The translations under genes and the position numbers were made by a program. The notes under the pieces are model-generated. The model was not told the origin of the DNA, did not search any database, and worked only from the letters and a program-made list of their open reading frames with translations. Shown here one piece after another: positions 43,325-51,584 of a DNA stretch of 64,000 nt. The stretch lies in assembly GCF_965230805.1 (NCBI RefSeq), contig NZ_OZ246019.1:1178001-1242000 (forward strand), in the 5' to 3' direction. The stretch comes from Marinifilum sp965230805. GTDB taxonomy: Bacteria; Bacteroidota; Bacteroidia; Bacteroidales; Marinifilaceae. Each line of letters begins with the position of its first letter. Positions within the stretch are counted from its first letter, which is position 1.

Positions 43325-43398
43325 GCCGATGTAGCTCAGCTGGCTAGAGCAGCTGATTTGTAATCAGCAGGTCGTGGGTTCGAGTCCCTCCATCGGCT
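43325..43398 (+). tRNA. tRNA-Thr (TGT), fully paired acceptor
   Basis: A 74-nt cloverleaf with anticodon TGT and acceptor GCCGATG / CATCGGC. It lies 9 bp after the GGT copy, the same pair of tRNA-Thr species found in the tuf-linked cluster. Confidence 0.95.
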
Positions 43399-43570
43399 CT
43401 TTTTTTATTTTATCCCACCAACTTTATTTTCGAATCTCTCTGATGCGAATTTATTTTAGCGTCTTATTATTTTATCATTAGTATTGGTTTAAAACGAGAT
43501 TCCACTTTGCTCTTCAATAGAATTTAGTGTATTTTCGTTTTCAACTTAAAAACAAACAAAAAATCGTAAA

Positions 43571-44227
43571 ATGAAGTTTTTTATTGACACAGCTAATCTT
43601 GATCAGATTAAGGAAGCACAGAATTTAGGAGTTCTTGACGGTGTAACTACCAACCCATCTCTTATGGCTAAAGAGGGAATTAAAGGGGACGAAAACATCA
43701 AACAACACTATGTTGACATTTGCGATATAGTTGATGGTGATGTTAGTGCAGAGGTTATTGCTACCGATTATGAAGGTATGATTTTGGAAGGTGAAGCATT
43801 GGCTGCATTACACCCACAAATTGTTGTTAAAGTTCCTTGCACCAAGGATGGTATCAAAGCGGTGAAGTACTTAAGCACAAAAGGCATTAGAACCAACTGT
43901 ACTTTAATTTTCTCGGTAGGCCAAGCTTTATTAGCAGCAAAAGCAGGCGCAACTTATGTTTCTCCTTTTGTTGGCAGACTCGATGACATTTCGACTGATG
44001 GAATAGAACTGATTCGCCAGATTGCAGATATGAATAGCTATTACGGATTCGAGACTCAGGTTCTTGCAGCCTCAATTCGCCATACCATGCATATTATACA
44101 GTGTGTTGAAGCCGGTGCTGATGTTGCAACTTGTCCTTTAAATGCAATTACAGGTTTATTAAAACACCCTCTTACCGATAAAGGTTTAGAACAATTTTTA
44201 GCTGATTATAACAAATTAAACGGCTAG
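43571..44227 (+). CDS. fsa: Fructose-6-phosphate aldolase / short transaldolase
   Basis: This 218-aa enzyme belongs to the small TalC/FSA class of transaldolases. The motifs are FFIDTANLDQIKEA, GVTTNPSLMAKEG, the Schiff-base Lys in IVVKVPCTKDGIKAV, and YVSPFVGRLDDI. It moves or releases a dihydroxyacetone unit; whether it is a true transaldolase of the pentose phosphate pathway or an FSA cannot be settled by eye. In Bacteroidota this short form usually serves as transaldolase. It follows the tRNA-Thr cluster and has its own terminator. Confidence 0.92.
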   Translation: MKFFIDTANLDQIKEAQNLGVLDGVTTNPSLMAKEGIKGDENIKQHYVDICDIVDGDVSAEVIATDYEGMILEGEALAALHPQIVVKVPCTKDGIKAVKYLSTKGIRTNCTLIFSVGQALLAAKAGATYVSPFVGRLDDISTDGIELIRQIADMNSYYGFETQVLAASIRHTMHIIQCVEAGADVATCPLNAITGLLKHPLTDKGLEQFLADYNKLNG

Positions 44228-44251
44228 CCCAAATTAAATAAGATCTTAAGA

Positions 44252-44278
44252 AAGGAATGTGAAAGCATTCCTTTTTTT
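44252..44278 (+). terminator. Rho-independent terminator of fsa
   Basis: The stem AGGAATG / CATTCCT with loop TGAAAG-type is followed by seven T, 25 bp after the stop. Confidence 0.88.
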
Positions 44279-44400
44279 ATTAATCAGTAACATATGAATA
44301 TGATGTATTATGGACTGAAAATAAATAAGCCAGTATCTAATCATCAATTAAGTAGAAACTTCTATCTTTAGCTCCCGAGATAACTCATAACCACTACATA

Positions 44401-45012
44401 ATGCTTATAAAATTGTACCCTGATAATCCCAACCATAGGGAATTTCGGAAAATTGCTGATGTTCTTCAAAATGGTGGAATAATTATTTATCCCACCGATA
44501 CTGTTTATGCTATTGGATGTGATATCACAAATAATAAGGCCATACAGCGGATTGCTAAATTAAAAGGAATCAATGCTGAAAAAGGAAATTTCTCACTTAT
44601 TTGCAATAGTCTAAGTAATTTATCGGAGTATGCCAGAGTTGATAATTCTGCTTTTAAAGTAATGAAAAAGAATCTGCCAGGAGCTTTTACTTTTATTCTT
44701 CCGGCCAGCAACAATGTACCAAAACTATTTAAGAGCAAGAAAAAAACGGTTGGCATAAGAGTACCTGATCATTATATACCATTGCGAATAGTTGAGGAGT
44801 TAGGTAATCCTATCATGACTACTTCGATTCATGATCCCGATGAAGTGATAGAATACACAACTGATCCTGAATTAATCGAAGAAAAATACAAAAAGGATGT
44901 TGATTTAATTATTGATGGTGGCTATGGAAACAATACGGCTTCTACAATAATTGATTGCACAAACGGAGAGTTTGAAATAATTAGGCCTGGAATAGGTAAA
45001 TTAATTTTTTAA
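44401..45012 (+). CDS. L-threonylcarbamoyladenylate synthase (Sua5/YciO/YrdC family)
   Basis: This 203-aa protein has the YrdC fold: IIYPTDTVYAIGCDITNNKAIQRIAKLKG near residue 30, then LPGAFTFILPAS, TVGIRVPDHYIPLRIVEELG and a C-terminal ASTIIDCTNGEFEIIRPG. The family makes threonylcarbamoyl-AMP for t6A37 in tRNAs that read ANN codons; YciO-type paralogues of uncertain role look alike. Its placement after a tRNA-Thr cluster is probably coincidental. It is monocistronic. Confidence 0.88.
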   Translation: MLIKLYPDNPNHREFRKIADVLQNGGIIIYPTDTVYAIGCDITNNKAIQRIAKLKGINAEKGNFSLICNSLSNLSEYARVDNSAFKVMKKNLPGAFTFILPASNNVPKLFKSKKKTVGIRVPDHYIPLRIVEELGNPIMTTSIHDPDEVIEYTTDPELIEEKYKKDVDLIIDGGYGNNTASTIIDCTNGEFEIIRPGIGKLIF

Positions 45013-45190
45013 AAGAGGCTAACCAAAAAGTAATTTTCTGCATTTCATTTGAAATTAAAATTTACCCCAACTCTAAATTGAGCCTGGATTTCACCAAGCT
45101 TCCCGTAGTAAATTTATGGGTGTAAAGTTGTTGAATACATTGAAAACTTAGTTTGTGGACAACCTCTTTTTGTTCTAAATCAATGGAAAC

Positions 45191-45466
45191 TTAAGCTACG
45201 TATCCGGCTGATTTTAGCAAACTTACCCTCAATACAATATGACCTTCCGGTCTATTTCCTGTAAATTCCGGCACAAATCCGGCCTTCTCAAGTTCCTTTT
45301 TTACCAAACGTATCATATCAGGATTTGCATTGGTGAAATGATGCGTTGCTACCATATTCCCCTTATTAAATATGGCTTCAAATTTCTTTAGAATTCTAGC
45401 AGATTCCTTCTTAAATTTCTCCATCTCCTTTTCGATAAGATGGTTGTATTCCGAAATGTTCTTCAT
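45191..45466 (-). CDS. Hypothetical 91-aa protein
   Basis: I do not recognise this small protein. The N-terminal half (MKNISEYNHLIEKEMEKFKKESARILKKFEAIF) is a charged amphipathic helix with coiled-coil character. The second half (NPDMIRLVKKELEKAGFVPE and GHIVLRVSLLKSAG) looks like a small alpha-beta unit. The composition and the A/T-rich leader look like a real gene. It lies alone between sua5 and a 370-bp gap. Confidence 0.6.
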   Translation of the reverse strand: MKNISEYNHLIEKEMEKFKKESARILKKFEAIFNKGNMVATHHFTNANPDMIRLVKKELEKAGFVPEFTGNRPEGHIVLRVSLLKSAGYVA

Positions 45467-45837
45467 AAGTTCAATTAAAGTTATTTAAAAGCATATATAA
45501 TTTAACTATTAAGTACAACAAAAGCATTTACGACAAGTGTTGTAAAATGTTCTATTTTGACGATTAATAATTTCATTTCTTAGATTAAAAAACAAAATGT
45601 ATTTTTTTATACAACTGTTATAATTAAACCTGCACATCTTATTACTGCTCTATCCTTCTGTATAATCTAAGTTCTTCGTAAAATTAGTGTTCTCCGAATC
45701 GTTTATCTCTAAACCGCACCACAACAATCAATTGCCATTTTGAACCTTTCTGGCATTTAAATGTTATCAATTTATGAAACTAAAAATAATTGCATCAGCT
45801 GAATAAAGATGCATGGCAATATGAAAAGTAAGAAAGA
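45467..45837. other. 371-bp gap without recognisable feature
   Basis: AT-rich sequence between the divergent 91-aa and 237-aa genes. I see no ORF, tRNA, strong hairpin or repeat copy. Promoters for both genes must lie here, but I find no full TTTG-N19-TAnnTTTG match. Confidence 0.5.
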
Positions 45838-46551
45838 ATGAAAAATCTGTTATTAATAATTCTGACTTTAAGTCTTTCCAGTTTTACCAGCAACACCAAT
45901 GAAAGAACTTATGAAGGTGTTGCAAAGGATAAAAAGTCAAAACAAATTATCTACAAAGAAGTTCATGAAGAACTATTTAAAGAGGGTAAACATATTGGTA
46001 CAATAACCTGGTTTGTTTGCAAAAACAATATTGAGTTTGCAAAAAGAGAACTGGATTTTAGTAAATCTTTTCAAAAGCCATCTTACAAGTTAATCGATAA
46101 TAGAAACGGATTGATTGAAGAGGTGACGCACAAAGGAGGTAATCATTTTGATATCCGTTATCGAAAAAACACCAATAGTAAATTAAAAAAGAAAAACATT
46201 TACGTTCCCGAACCAGCCGTTGTTGATGGAGGTTTTAATTATTTCATAAAGAACAATTGGGATCGAATAATATCTGAAGAACATATTAATTTTAATTTTC
46301 TTTCGGCTGCGTTTCAAAATTATTTTAACTTTATAATACACAGAGCAAAAGAAAAAGAAAAAGCGGACAACATTATTGTACTTAAAATGGAAAGTAAAAG
46401 AACGCTACTTAAACTTATAATGAACCCTATTTATATAGCCTATGATGCAAACACCAAACGAATTTGTCATTACGAAGGGATATCTAACATAAGAGATGCC
46501 AATGGAAGCAGTTACAAAGCAATACTCCAATATCCCAAGCTAGGACCTTAA
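45838..46551 (+). CDS. Secreted hypothetical protein (237 aa)
   Basis: A signal peptide (MKNLLLIILTLSLSSFTSNT) precedes about 215 residues with many beta-strand-like alternations (KHIGTITWFVCKNN, RTLLKLIMNPIYIAYDANTKRICHYEGIS). I do not recognise a family; the length and pattern resemble periplasmic lipid- or outer-membrane-associated proteins of Bacteroidota. The SRPBCC gene starts 41 bp after the stop, so the two may be cotranscribed. Confidence 0.6.
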   Translation: MKNLLLIILTLSLSSFTSNTNERTYEGVAKDKKSKQIIYKEVHEELFKEGKHIGTITWFVCKNNIEFAKRELDFSKSFQKPSYKLIDNRNGLIEEVTHKGGNHFDIRYRKNTNSKLKKKNIYVPEPAVVDGGFNYFIKNNWDRIISEEHINFNFLSAAFQNYFNFIIHRAKEKEKADNIIVLKMESKRTLLKLIMNPIYIAYDANTKRICHYEGISNIRDANGSSYKAILQYPKLGP

Positions 46552-46592
46552 CTTTTACCTTATTTATTCGCAACCTTAAAACAATTTATATC

Positions 46593-47087
46593 ATGTCATA
46601 TTATCAGTTTTACAAAGAGCAATTATTGCAAGCAAGTATCGATGAAATCTGGAATTTTATTTCCAGACCAGCAAACCTGAAAGAAATTACACCAGATTAT
46701 ATGGGATTTAATATCCTATCAGAGAATTTACCTGATCAAATGTATGCCGGTATGATTATCAGTTATCAAGTGAATCCATTCCCATGGTATTCAACGAAAT
46801 GGGTAACCGAAATCACTCAAGTTAAAGAGTTGGAATTTTTTATTGACGAGCAGAGAATTGGACCTTACAATTTATGGCATCATCAACACATTTTAGAACA
46901 ATCAGAAGAAGGTGTGCTTATGAAGGATATTATCACTTATCAACCTCCAATGGCTTTTCTTGGATCAATTGCCAACGAGTTAATCATCAAGAAAACTATA
47001 AATCAAATATTTAATTACCGACAAAAAGTACTGGATTTAAAGTTTAATGCTTCCAAAAAGATGGAGAAAACAGAACTAGAACTGTAA
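46593..47087 (+). CDS. SRPBCC (START-like) family protein
   Basis: This 164-aa protein has the helix-grip pattern. A first strand YYQFYKEQLLQASIDEIWNF runs into SRPANLKEITPDYMGFNIL, then strands GMIISYQVNPFPWYSTKWVTEI and the long C-terminal helix ANELIIKKTINQIFNYRQKVL. Family members hold hydrophobic ligands or act as cyclases or chaperones; the ligand is unknown. Its last 44 bp overlap the convergent trkH gene, so the two share 3' ends. Confidence 0.85.
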   Translation: MSYYQFYKEQLLQASIDEIWNFISRPANLKEITPDYMGFNILSENLPDQMYAGMIISYQVNPFPWYSTKWVTEITQVKELEFFIDEQRIGPYNLWHHQHILEQSEEGVLMKDIITYQPPMAFLGSIANELIIKKTINQIFNYRQKVLDLKFNASKKMEKTELEL

Positions 47088-48492
47088 ATAGCTCCAATCT
47101 TCCAAGCATCATTAAAAATGCCAAGAACCACTTTGCCAATTTGGGAAGGTGGTGGAAGTTTTCCATTGGCCCCACTTCACCAAAACCTGGCCCTATATTT
47201 CCTAATGTAGTTGCTACAGCACTAAAGGCTGAATAAATATCCGAAGTCCAAAAAGACATCAAGACTGCCGACATCATAAAAATCAATATATAAAACACAA
47301 AGAAGGCAAGAATATTGGTAACCGTTTTCTGGTCGACAACCTTTTTATTGTATCTAATTGGAATTACTGCATTTGGATGCACCAGCCTTTTTAGTTCGTA
47401 GAAACTGTTTTTAAACAAGAGTAAAATACGAACTACTTTTACCCCTCCACCTGTTGAACCTGCTGATCCTCCAACAAAAAACAATACAAAAATTAACATG
47501 CCTAAAAATGGTGACCACAATAAGTAATCAGCTGTAGCATAGCCCGTTGTTGTAATAATTGATACAACGCTAAACAATGCTTCACGAAATGCCTGCTCAC
47601 CAGTTATATTTCCTGCTGCAATTAAGCCCATAGTGATTACAAATGTAAAACACAGAACAACCAAAGTATAGAACCTAAATTCCTCATCTTTGAATACTCT
47701 TGTAAATCGCCCTGTTATCATTGCGTAGGATAGTGTAAAATTGGTTCCTGCCACAAACATGAAGAAGATAATCGTATACTGAATGTACGGAGAAGTATAA
47801 AAGCCTACACTAGCCTGTTTGGTGGAGTATCCACCCGTAGCCATAGTGGTTAAGGAATGATTTATGGCATCAAAGAAACTCATTCCACCAGCATATAACA
47901 TGATTGTTTCAACAGCCGTAAATAGTATATACAAACCCCATAAATTTCGTGCAGTTTCTTTAATTCTTGGTGTCAATTTATCAGGGGCAGGTCCAGGAAC
48001 TTCAGCAACAAATAATTCGCGCCCTCCAATTCCTAATGTAGGTAAAATGGCAAGGAACATCACAATAATTCCCATACCTCCCATCCACTGGGTTAGCGAA
48101 CGCCAGAAAAGGATACCATGCGGCAAGTCTTCAATATTATTTAAAATGGATGATCCGGTGGTTGTAAATCCCGACATGGTTTCGAAAAAAGCATCGGTCA
48201 CCGATGGGATTGTCCCACTAAACAAATAAGGCAAACAGCCAAATATCGAAAAAACCACCCATACCAAACTTACAATTATATAACCTTCCCTTTTTCCCAA
48301 GTCTTTCTTTACTCCTTTAGAGATGAGATAACTGAAGACACCTACAACAAATGTTATGAGTCCAGCATTCATAAAAGCTGCCGAGTCATCTTCCTGGTAG
48401 ATTAACGAAACCAAAAGTGAAAGAAAAAGAAAGAAACTTTCGCCAACCAAAAGCTTCCCCAATATATTGAAGATTATTTTAAATTTAACCAC
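47044..48492 (-). CDS. trkH: TrkH family potassium channel subunit (second of two)
   Basis: This 482-aa membrane protein of the TrkH/KtrB superfamily has about 10 TM segments. The four pore loops with their Gly-containing filters are seen as ETMSGFTTTGSSILNN, NHSLTTMATGGYSTK, SVVSIITTTGYATADY and ATTLGNIGPGFGEVG, the last near the C terminus. It carries K+ across the inner membrane with the TrkA gating ring. It is 60 bp downstream of a closely related trkH and at the end of the trkA-trkH-trkH run. Its 3' end overlaps the SRPBCC gene by 44 bp. Confidence 0.93.
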   Translation of the reverse strand: MVKFKIIFNILGKLLVGESFFLFLSLLVSLIYQEDDSAAFMNAGLITFVVGVFSYLISKGVKKDLGKREGYIIVSLVWVVFSIFGCLPYLFSGTIPSVTDAFFETMSGFTTTGSSILNNIEDLPHGILFWRSLTQWMGGMGIIVMFLAILPTLGIGGRELFVAEVPGPAPDKLTPRIKETARNLWGLYILFTAVETIMLYAGGMSFFDAINHSLTTMATGGYSTKQASVGFYTSPYIQYTIIFFMFVAGTNFTLSYAMITGRFTRVFKDEEFRFYTLVVLCFTFVITMGLIAAGNITGEQAFREALFSVVSIITTTGYATADYLLWSPFLGMLIFVLFFVGGSAGSTGGGVKVVRILLLFKNSFYELKRLVHPNAVIPIRYNKKVVDQKTVTNILAFFVFYILIFMMSAVLMSFWTSDIYSAFSAVATTLGNIGPGFGEVGPMENFHHLPKLAKWFLAFLMMLGRLELFTVLVLFSPSFWKH

Positions 48493-48552
48493 AGATTTAA
48501 GCTTGAAGTCTTGCCCAAAGATAAGCGACTATTACTTGTTTAAAAAATTTAC

Positions 48553-49998
48553 TTATTGATTCTTCCAAAAAGCAGGTACAAATATAATCAATAAGGTAAA
48601 TAACTCTAAACGTCCTAGCAACATTAGGAACGACAGTACCCATTTTGCCATATCCGGAAGCATAAGAAAATTGTCGACAGGACCAACTTTTCCCAAACCA
48701 GGACCAATACCTCCCATGGTAGTAGCTACTGCTCCCATTGCTGTTATAAAATCCAAACCTAAAAATGCCAGAATGATGGTACCGATAAAGAAGATAACAA
48801 AATACAATACTACAAAAGCTTGAATTTTAAATATTACATCTTTACCAATAACCTCATGACTATAGCGAACTGGTATTACTGCCGCAGGATGAATCAACCT
48901 CTTGAATTCCAAAAAGCTATTTTTAAACAATAGCAAATGACGAAGAATTTTAACCCCTCCCGATGTAGAACCCACACATGCACCGGTAAACATCAAACCA
49001 AAAATTAGCATCCATAAATATGAAGGCCATTCAGAATAATTTGCGCTGACAAAACCAGTACTTGTAATAATGGATACTACCTGAAAAAGTGCCTCGCGAA
49101 ATGAATGTTCAAAAGGAGCATGATTATTTAGGATTAAGCAGAATGTAATAATTGCAGTTACAATCAGAATTAATATCAAATAAAACTTGAATTCCTGATT
49201 TTGTACAATTTTTTTATAATTGCCCTTTATTGCAAAGTAATGAAGTGTAAAATTCACTCCTGCCAAAAACATGAAAACAATAATCACATACTGAATGTAA
49301 GGCGAGTAGCTCATAATACTGTCATTTCTTGTAGAAAAACCTCCAGAAGCCAAAGTTCCAAATGAATGACAAATTGCATCAAATAAACCCATACCTCCTA
49401 ACAGTAGGAATACAATCTCCAAAGCAATTAAAAGCATATATATGCCCCACAGTCTTTTTGCTGTCTCCTTAATTCTTGGATGAAGTTTATCCACCGTTAC
49501 TCCGGCTGCTTCAGCATTAAACATTGCCATTCCTCCAAATCCAAAAACAGGCAGAATAGCAAGCGATAATACCAAAATTCCCATTCCTCCAAGCAGGTGC
49601 GTAAGTGATCTCCAAAATAAAATACCATGAGGCAGTGCTTCGATATCAGTAATTACTGAGGCTCCGGTAGTAGTAAAGCCTGATATTGTTTCAAAAAAGG
49701 CATTGGTATAAGAAGGCACATATGAGCCAATGTAATAGGGCAAAGCACCAAATATCGAAAAAAACACCCATACCAAACTTACAACTAAAAACGCCTCTCG
49801 CCGGTGTATTTCCTTTTTATGATTTTTGGTCATCAGAAAAAGGAGGCCTCCAACCAATAGTGTGATTAAGCCAGAAGATAGGAAGCTCATTACATCTCCT
49901 TCTCCATAAAAAAAAGCCAATAATGCACATAGAACCATAAAACCTGATTCTATGACAGCCAAAACCGACATTAAATAAAAAACATACTTAAAATTCAT
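48553..49998 (-). CDS. trkH: TrkH family potassium channel subunit (first of two)
   Basis: A 481-aa paralogue of the following gene, with the same pore-loop series: ETISGFTTTGASVITD, CHSFGTLASGGFSTRN, QVVSIITSTGFVSANY and ATTMGGIGPGLGKVG. The pair probably arose by tandem duplication; differences are spread over the whole length. It lies 77 bp after trkA, and that gap contains a terminator-like hairpin (50045-50069). Expression from trkA into trkH may therefore be reduced. Confidence 0.93.
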   Translation of the reverse strand: MNFKYVFYLMSVLAVIESGFMVLCALLAFFYGEGDVMSFLSSGLITLLVGGLLFLMTKNHKKEIHRREAFLVVSLVWVFFSIFGALPYYIGSYVPSYTNAFFETISGFTTTGASVITDIEALPHGILFWRSLTHLLGGMGILVLSLAILPVFGFGGMAMFNAEAAGVTVDKLHPRIKETAKRLWGIYMLLIALEIVFLLLGGMGLFDAICHSFGTLASGGFSTRNDSIMSYSPYIQYVIIVFMFLAGVNFTLHYFAIKGNYKKIVQNQEFKFYLILILIVTAIITFCLILNNHAPFEHSFREALFQVVSIITSTGFVSANYSEWPSYLWMLIFGLMFTGACVGSTSGGVKILRHLLLFKNSFLEFKRLIHPAAVIPVRYSHEVIGKDVIFKIQAFVVLYFVIFFIGTIILAFLGLDFITAMGAVATTMGGIGPGLGKVGPVDNFLMLPDMAKWVLSFLMLLGRLELFTLLIIFVPAFWKNQ

Positions 49999-50044
49999 AA
50001 CATCAAGAAAAACCCATCCTTAAAGAAGATGAGTTGTTAACTAA

Positions 50045-50069
50045 AAAAGAGCTTAATACAAGCTCTTTT
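50045..50069 (-). terminator. Terminator or attenuator between trkA and trkH
   Basis: On the minus strand AAAAGAGCTT-GTATT-AAGCTCTTTT is followed by TTAG after a run of six T. It lies inside the trk run, directly after trkA. Confidence 0.75.
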
Positions 50070-50075
50070 AATATT

Positions 50076-51416
50076 TTATTTAAATAGTTTCTCTACTTTT
50101 TTAATTGCTGATGGTAGTGTAAACACAACAACTTTATCATTTGCCTGGATCTGGGTGTCTCCTGTAGCAATAATGCTAACATCATCTCGAATTACACCTC
50201 CAATGTTGGCATCTTCGGGAAAGTCAAGATCTTTCAACAACCCCTTTGTTATTTTTGATCCTTCTTTCGCAGTCAGTTCCATAACCTCTGCTTCCGATAC
50301 AGTAAGCCATTTACAGTGTTGAACATCAGCATCCATGGTAAAACGATAAATATAGCTTGCTGCCAGTAACTTTTTATTAATCATTGTACCAACCCCAATA
50401 TTATCCGCCAAATCAATATAATCGATATTCTCAACTTCGGCAATGGTTCTTCGTACTCCCATTTTTTTAGCCAACAAACATGCAAGAATATTGGTTTCCG
50501 AATTACCTGTTACTGCAACAAATGCATCCATTTTATGGATTCCTTCTTCTTTTAGCAACTCCTTATCCCGGCCATCACCATTAATCACAAGAGTATCTTG
50601 TAAACTATCAGCCAGCTTTAAGCTCTTCTCTTTATCAATTTCAAGAAGTTTAAGGTTCATTTTTCGGCCAAGTTCGGCAGCTGTTTTTTGTCCAATTCTA
50701 CTCCCCCCAAGAATCATTGCATTTTTCATTTCATACTTTGGCTTTCCTGCTAAAAGCATTACTTTCTCGATACTTTCAGGCTTGCTAACAACAAATACCA
50801 GATCACCCCTGGAAAACCGGTTGTGACCTCTTGGAATAATCGTTGTATCCTCGCGCTTTATTGCCACAGCACGAAAGTCTAAATCGCCGGTTATTTGATC
50901 AACCTCGGCCATGGTTTTATCCATAATAATAGACTTACTGCTGATTTTTATTCCATATAATAATAGCTTACCACCCGAGAATTCGTACATCTGTCTTGTA
51001 CCTGAACGAGACAGGTAACTAATTACCTCTTTGGCCGCTAGTTTTTCAGGATAAATCAGTTCATCAATACCTAAACTCTGAAGGTATTCTTTGTTTTCGG
51101 GAATTAAATATTCTTGATTATCAATACGTGCGATTGTTTTTATCGCTCCTAATTTTTTAGCAAGAATTGTGGAGGTAATGTTGGTGGTTTCAGATTGTGT
51201 AACTGCTATAAACAAATCAGCCTTTTTAACACTTGCCTCCCTTAAATCTTTTAAAGAAGAACAAGAACCTACAATGGTTAATAAGTCAAGATGAGAGTCA
51301 ACCTCTTTTAATTTATCCTCATCCTGATCAAGCAAGATAATATCGTGATCCTGATGGCTCAACATCTTCGCCAAATGAGTTCCAACAGCTCCGGCTCCGG
51401 CTATAACAATCTTCAT
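50076..51416 (-). CDS. trkA: TrkA, potassium channel gating subunit
   Basis: This 446-aa cytoplasmic protein has two RCK units, each with a Rossmann NAD-binding start: KIVIAGAGAVGTHLAKML at residue 1 and NAMILGGSRIGQKTAAEL near residue 230. Each is followed by a RCK_C lobe (AVAIKREDTTIIPRGHNRFSRGD near 185 and GGVIRDDVSIIATGDTQI near 405). The ring binds TrkH and opens the channel in response to nucleotides. It is the first gene of the trk run. Confidence 0.95.
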   Translation of the reverse strand: MKIVIAGAGAVGTHLAKMLSHQDHDIILLDQDEDKLKEVDSHLDLLTIVGSCSSLKDLREASVKKADLFIAVTQSETTNITSTILAKKLGAIKTIARIDNQEYLIPENKEYLQSLGIDELIYPEKLAAKEVISYLSRSGTRQMYEFSGGKLLLYGIKISSKSIIMDKTMAEVDQITGDLDFRAVAIKREDTTIIPRGHNRFSRGDLVFVVSKPESIEKVMLLAGKPKYEMKNAMILGGSRIGQKTAAELGRKMNLKLLEIDKEKSLKLADSLQDTLVINGDGRDKELLKEEGIHKMDAFVAVTGNSETNILACLLAKKMGVRRTIAEVENIDYIDLADNIGVGTMINKKLLAASYIYRFTMDADVQHCKWLTVSEAEVMELTAKEGSKITKGLLKDLDFPEDANIGGVIRDDVSIIATGDTQIQANDKVVVFTLPSAIKKVEKLFK

Positions 51417-51584
51417 ATCTTTATTCCGTTATCTATATCGTTTGGAAAATTCGTCGGCAAATTAACACATTATCAATCAAATTTGATAGCAAATCATTAA
51501 AAAATATTAAAAAGCCAAGCTCTCTAAATTACCAAATCGGAATATAATATCAAAGACATTAATTAAACACTATTTTTTTGTAGA

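Noticed and set aside
43244..43398. Integrated element using tRNA-Thr as attachment site
   Set aside because: The repeated tRNA copies could suggest attachment sites, but no integrase, phage or plasmid gene follows; the next gene is the housekeeping fsa.
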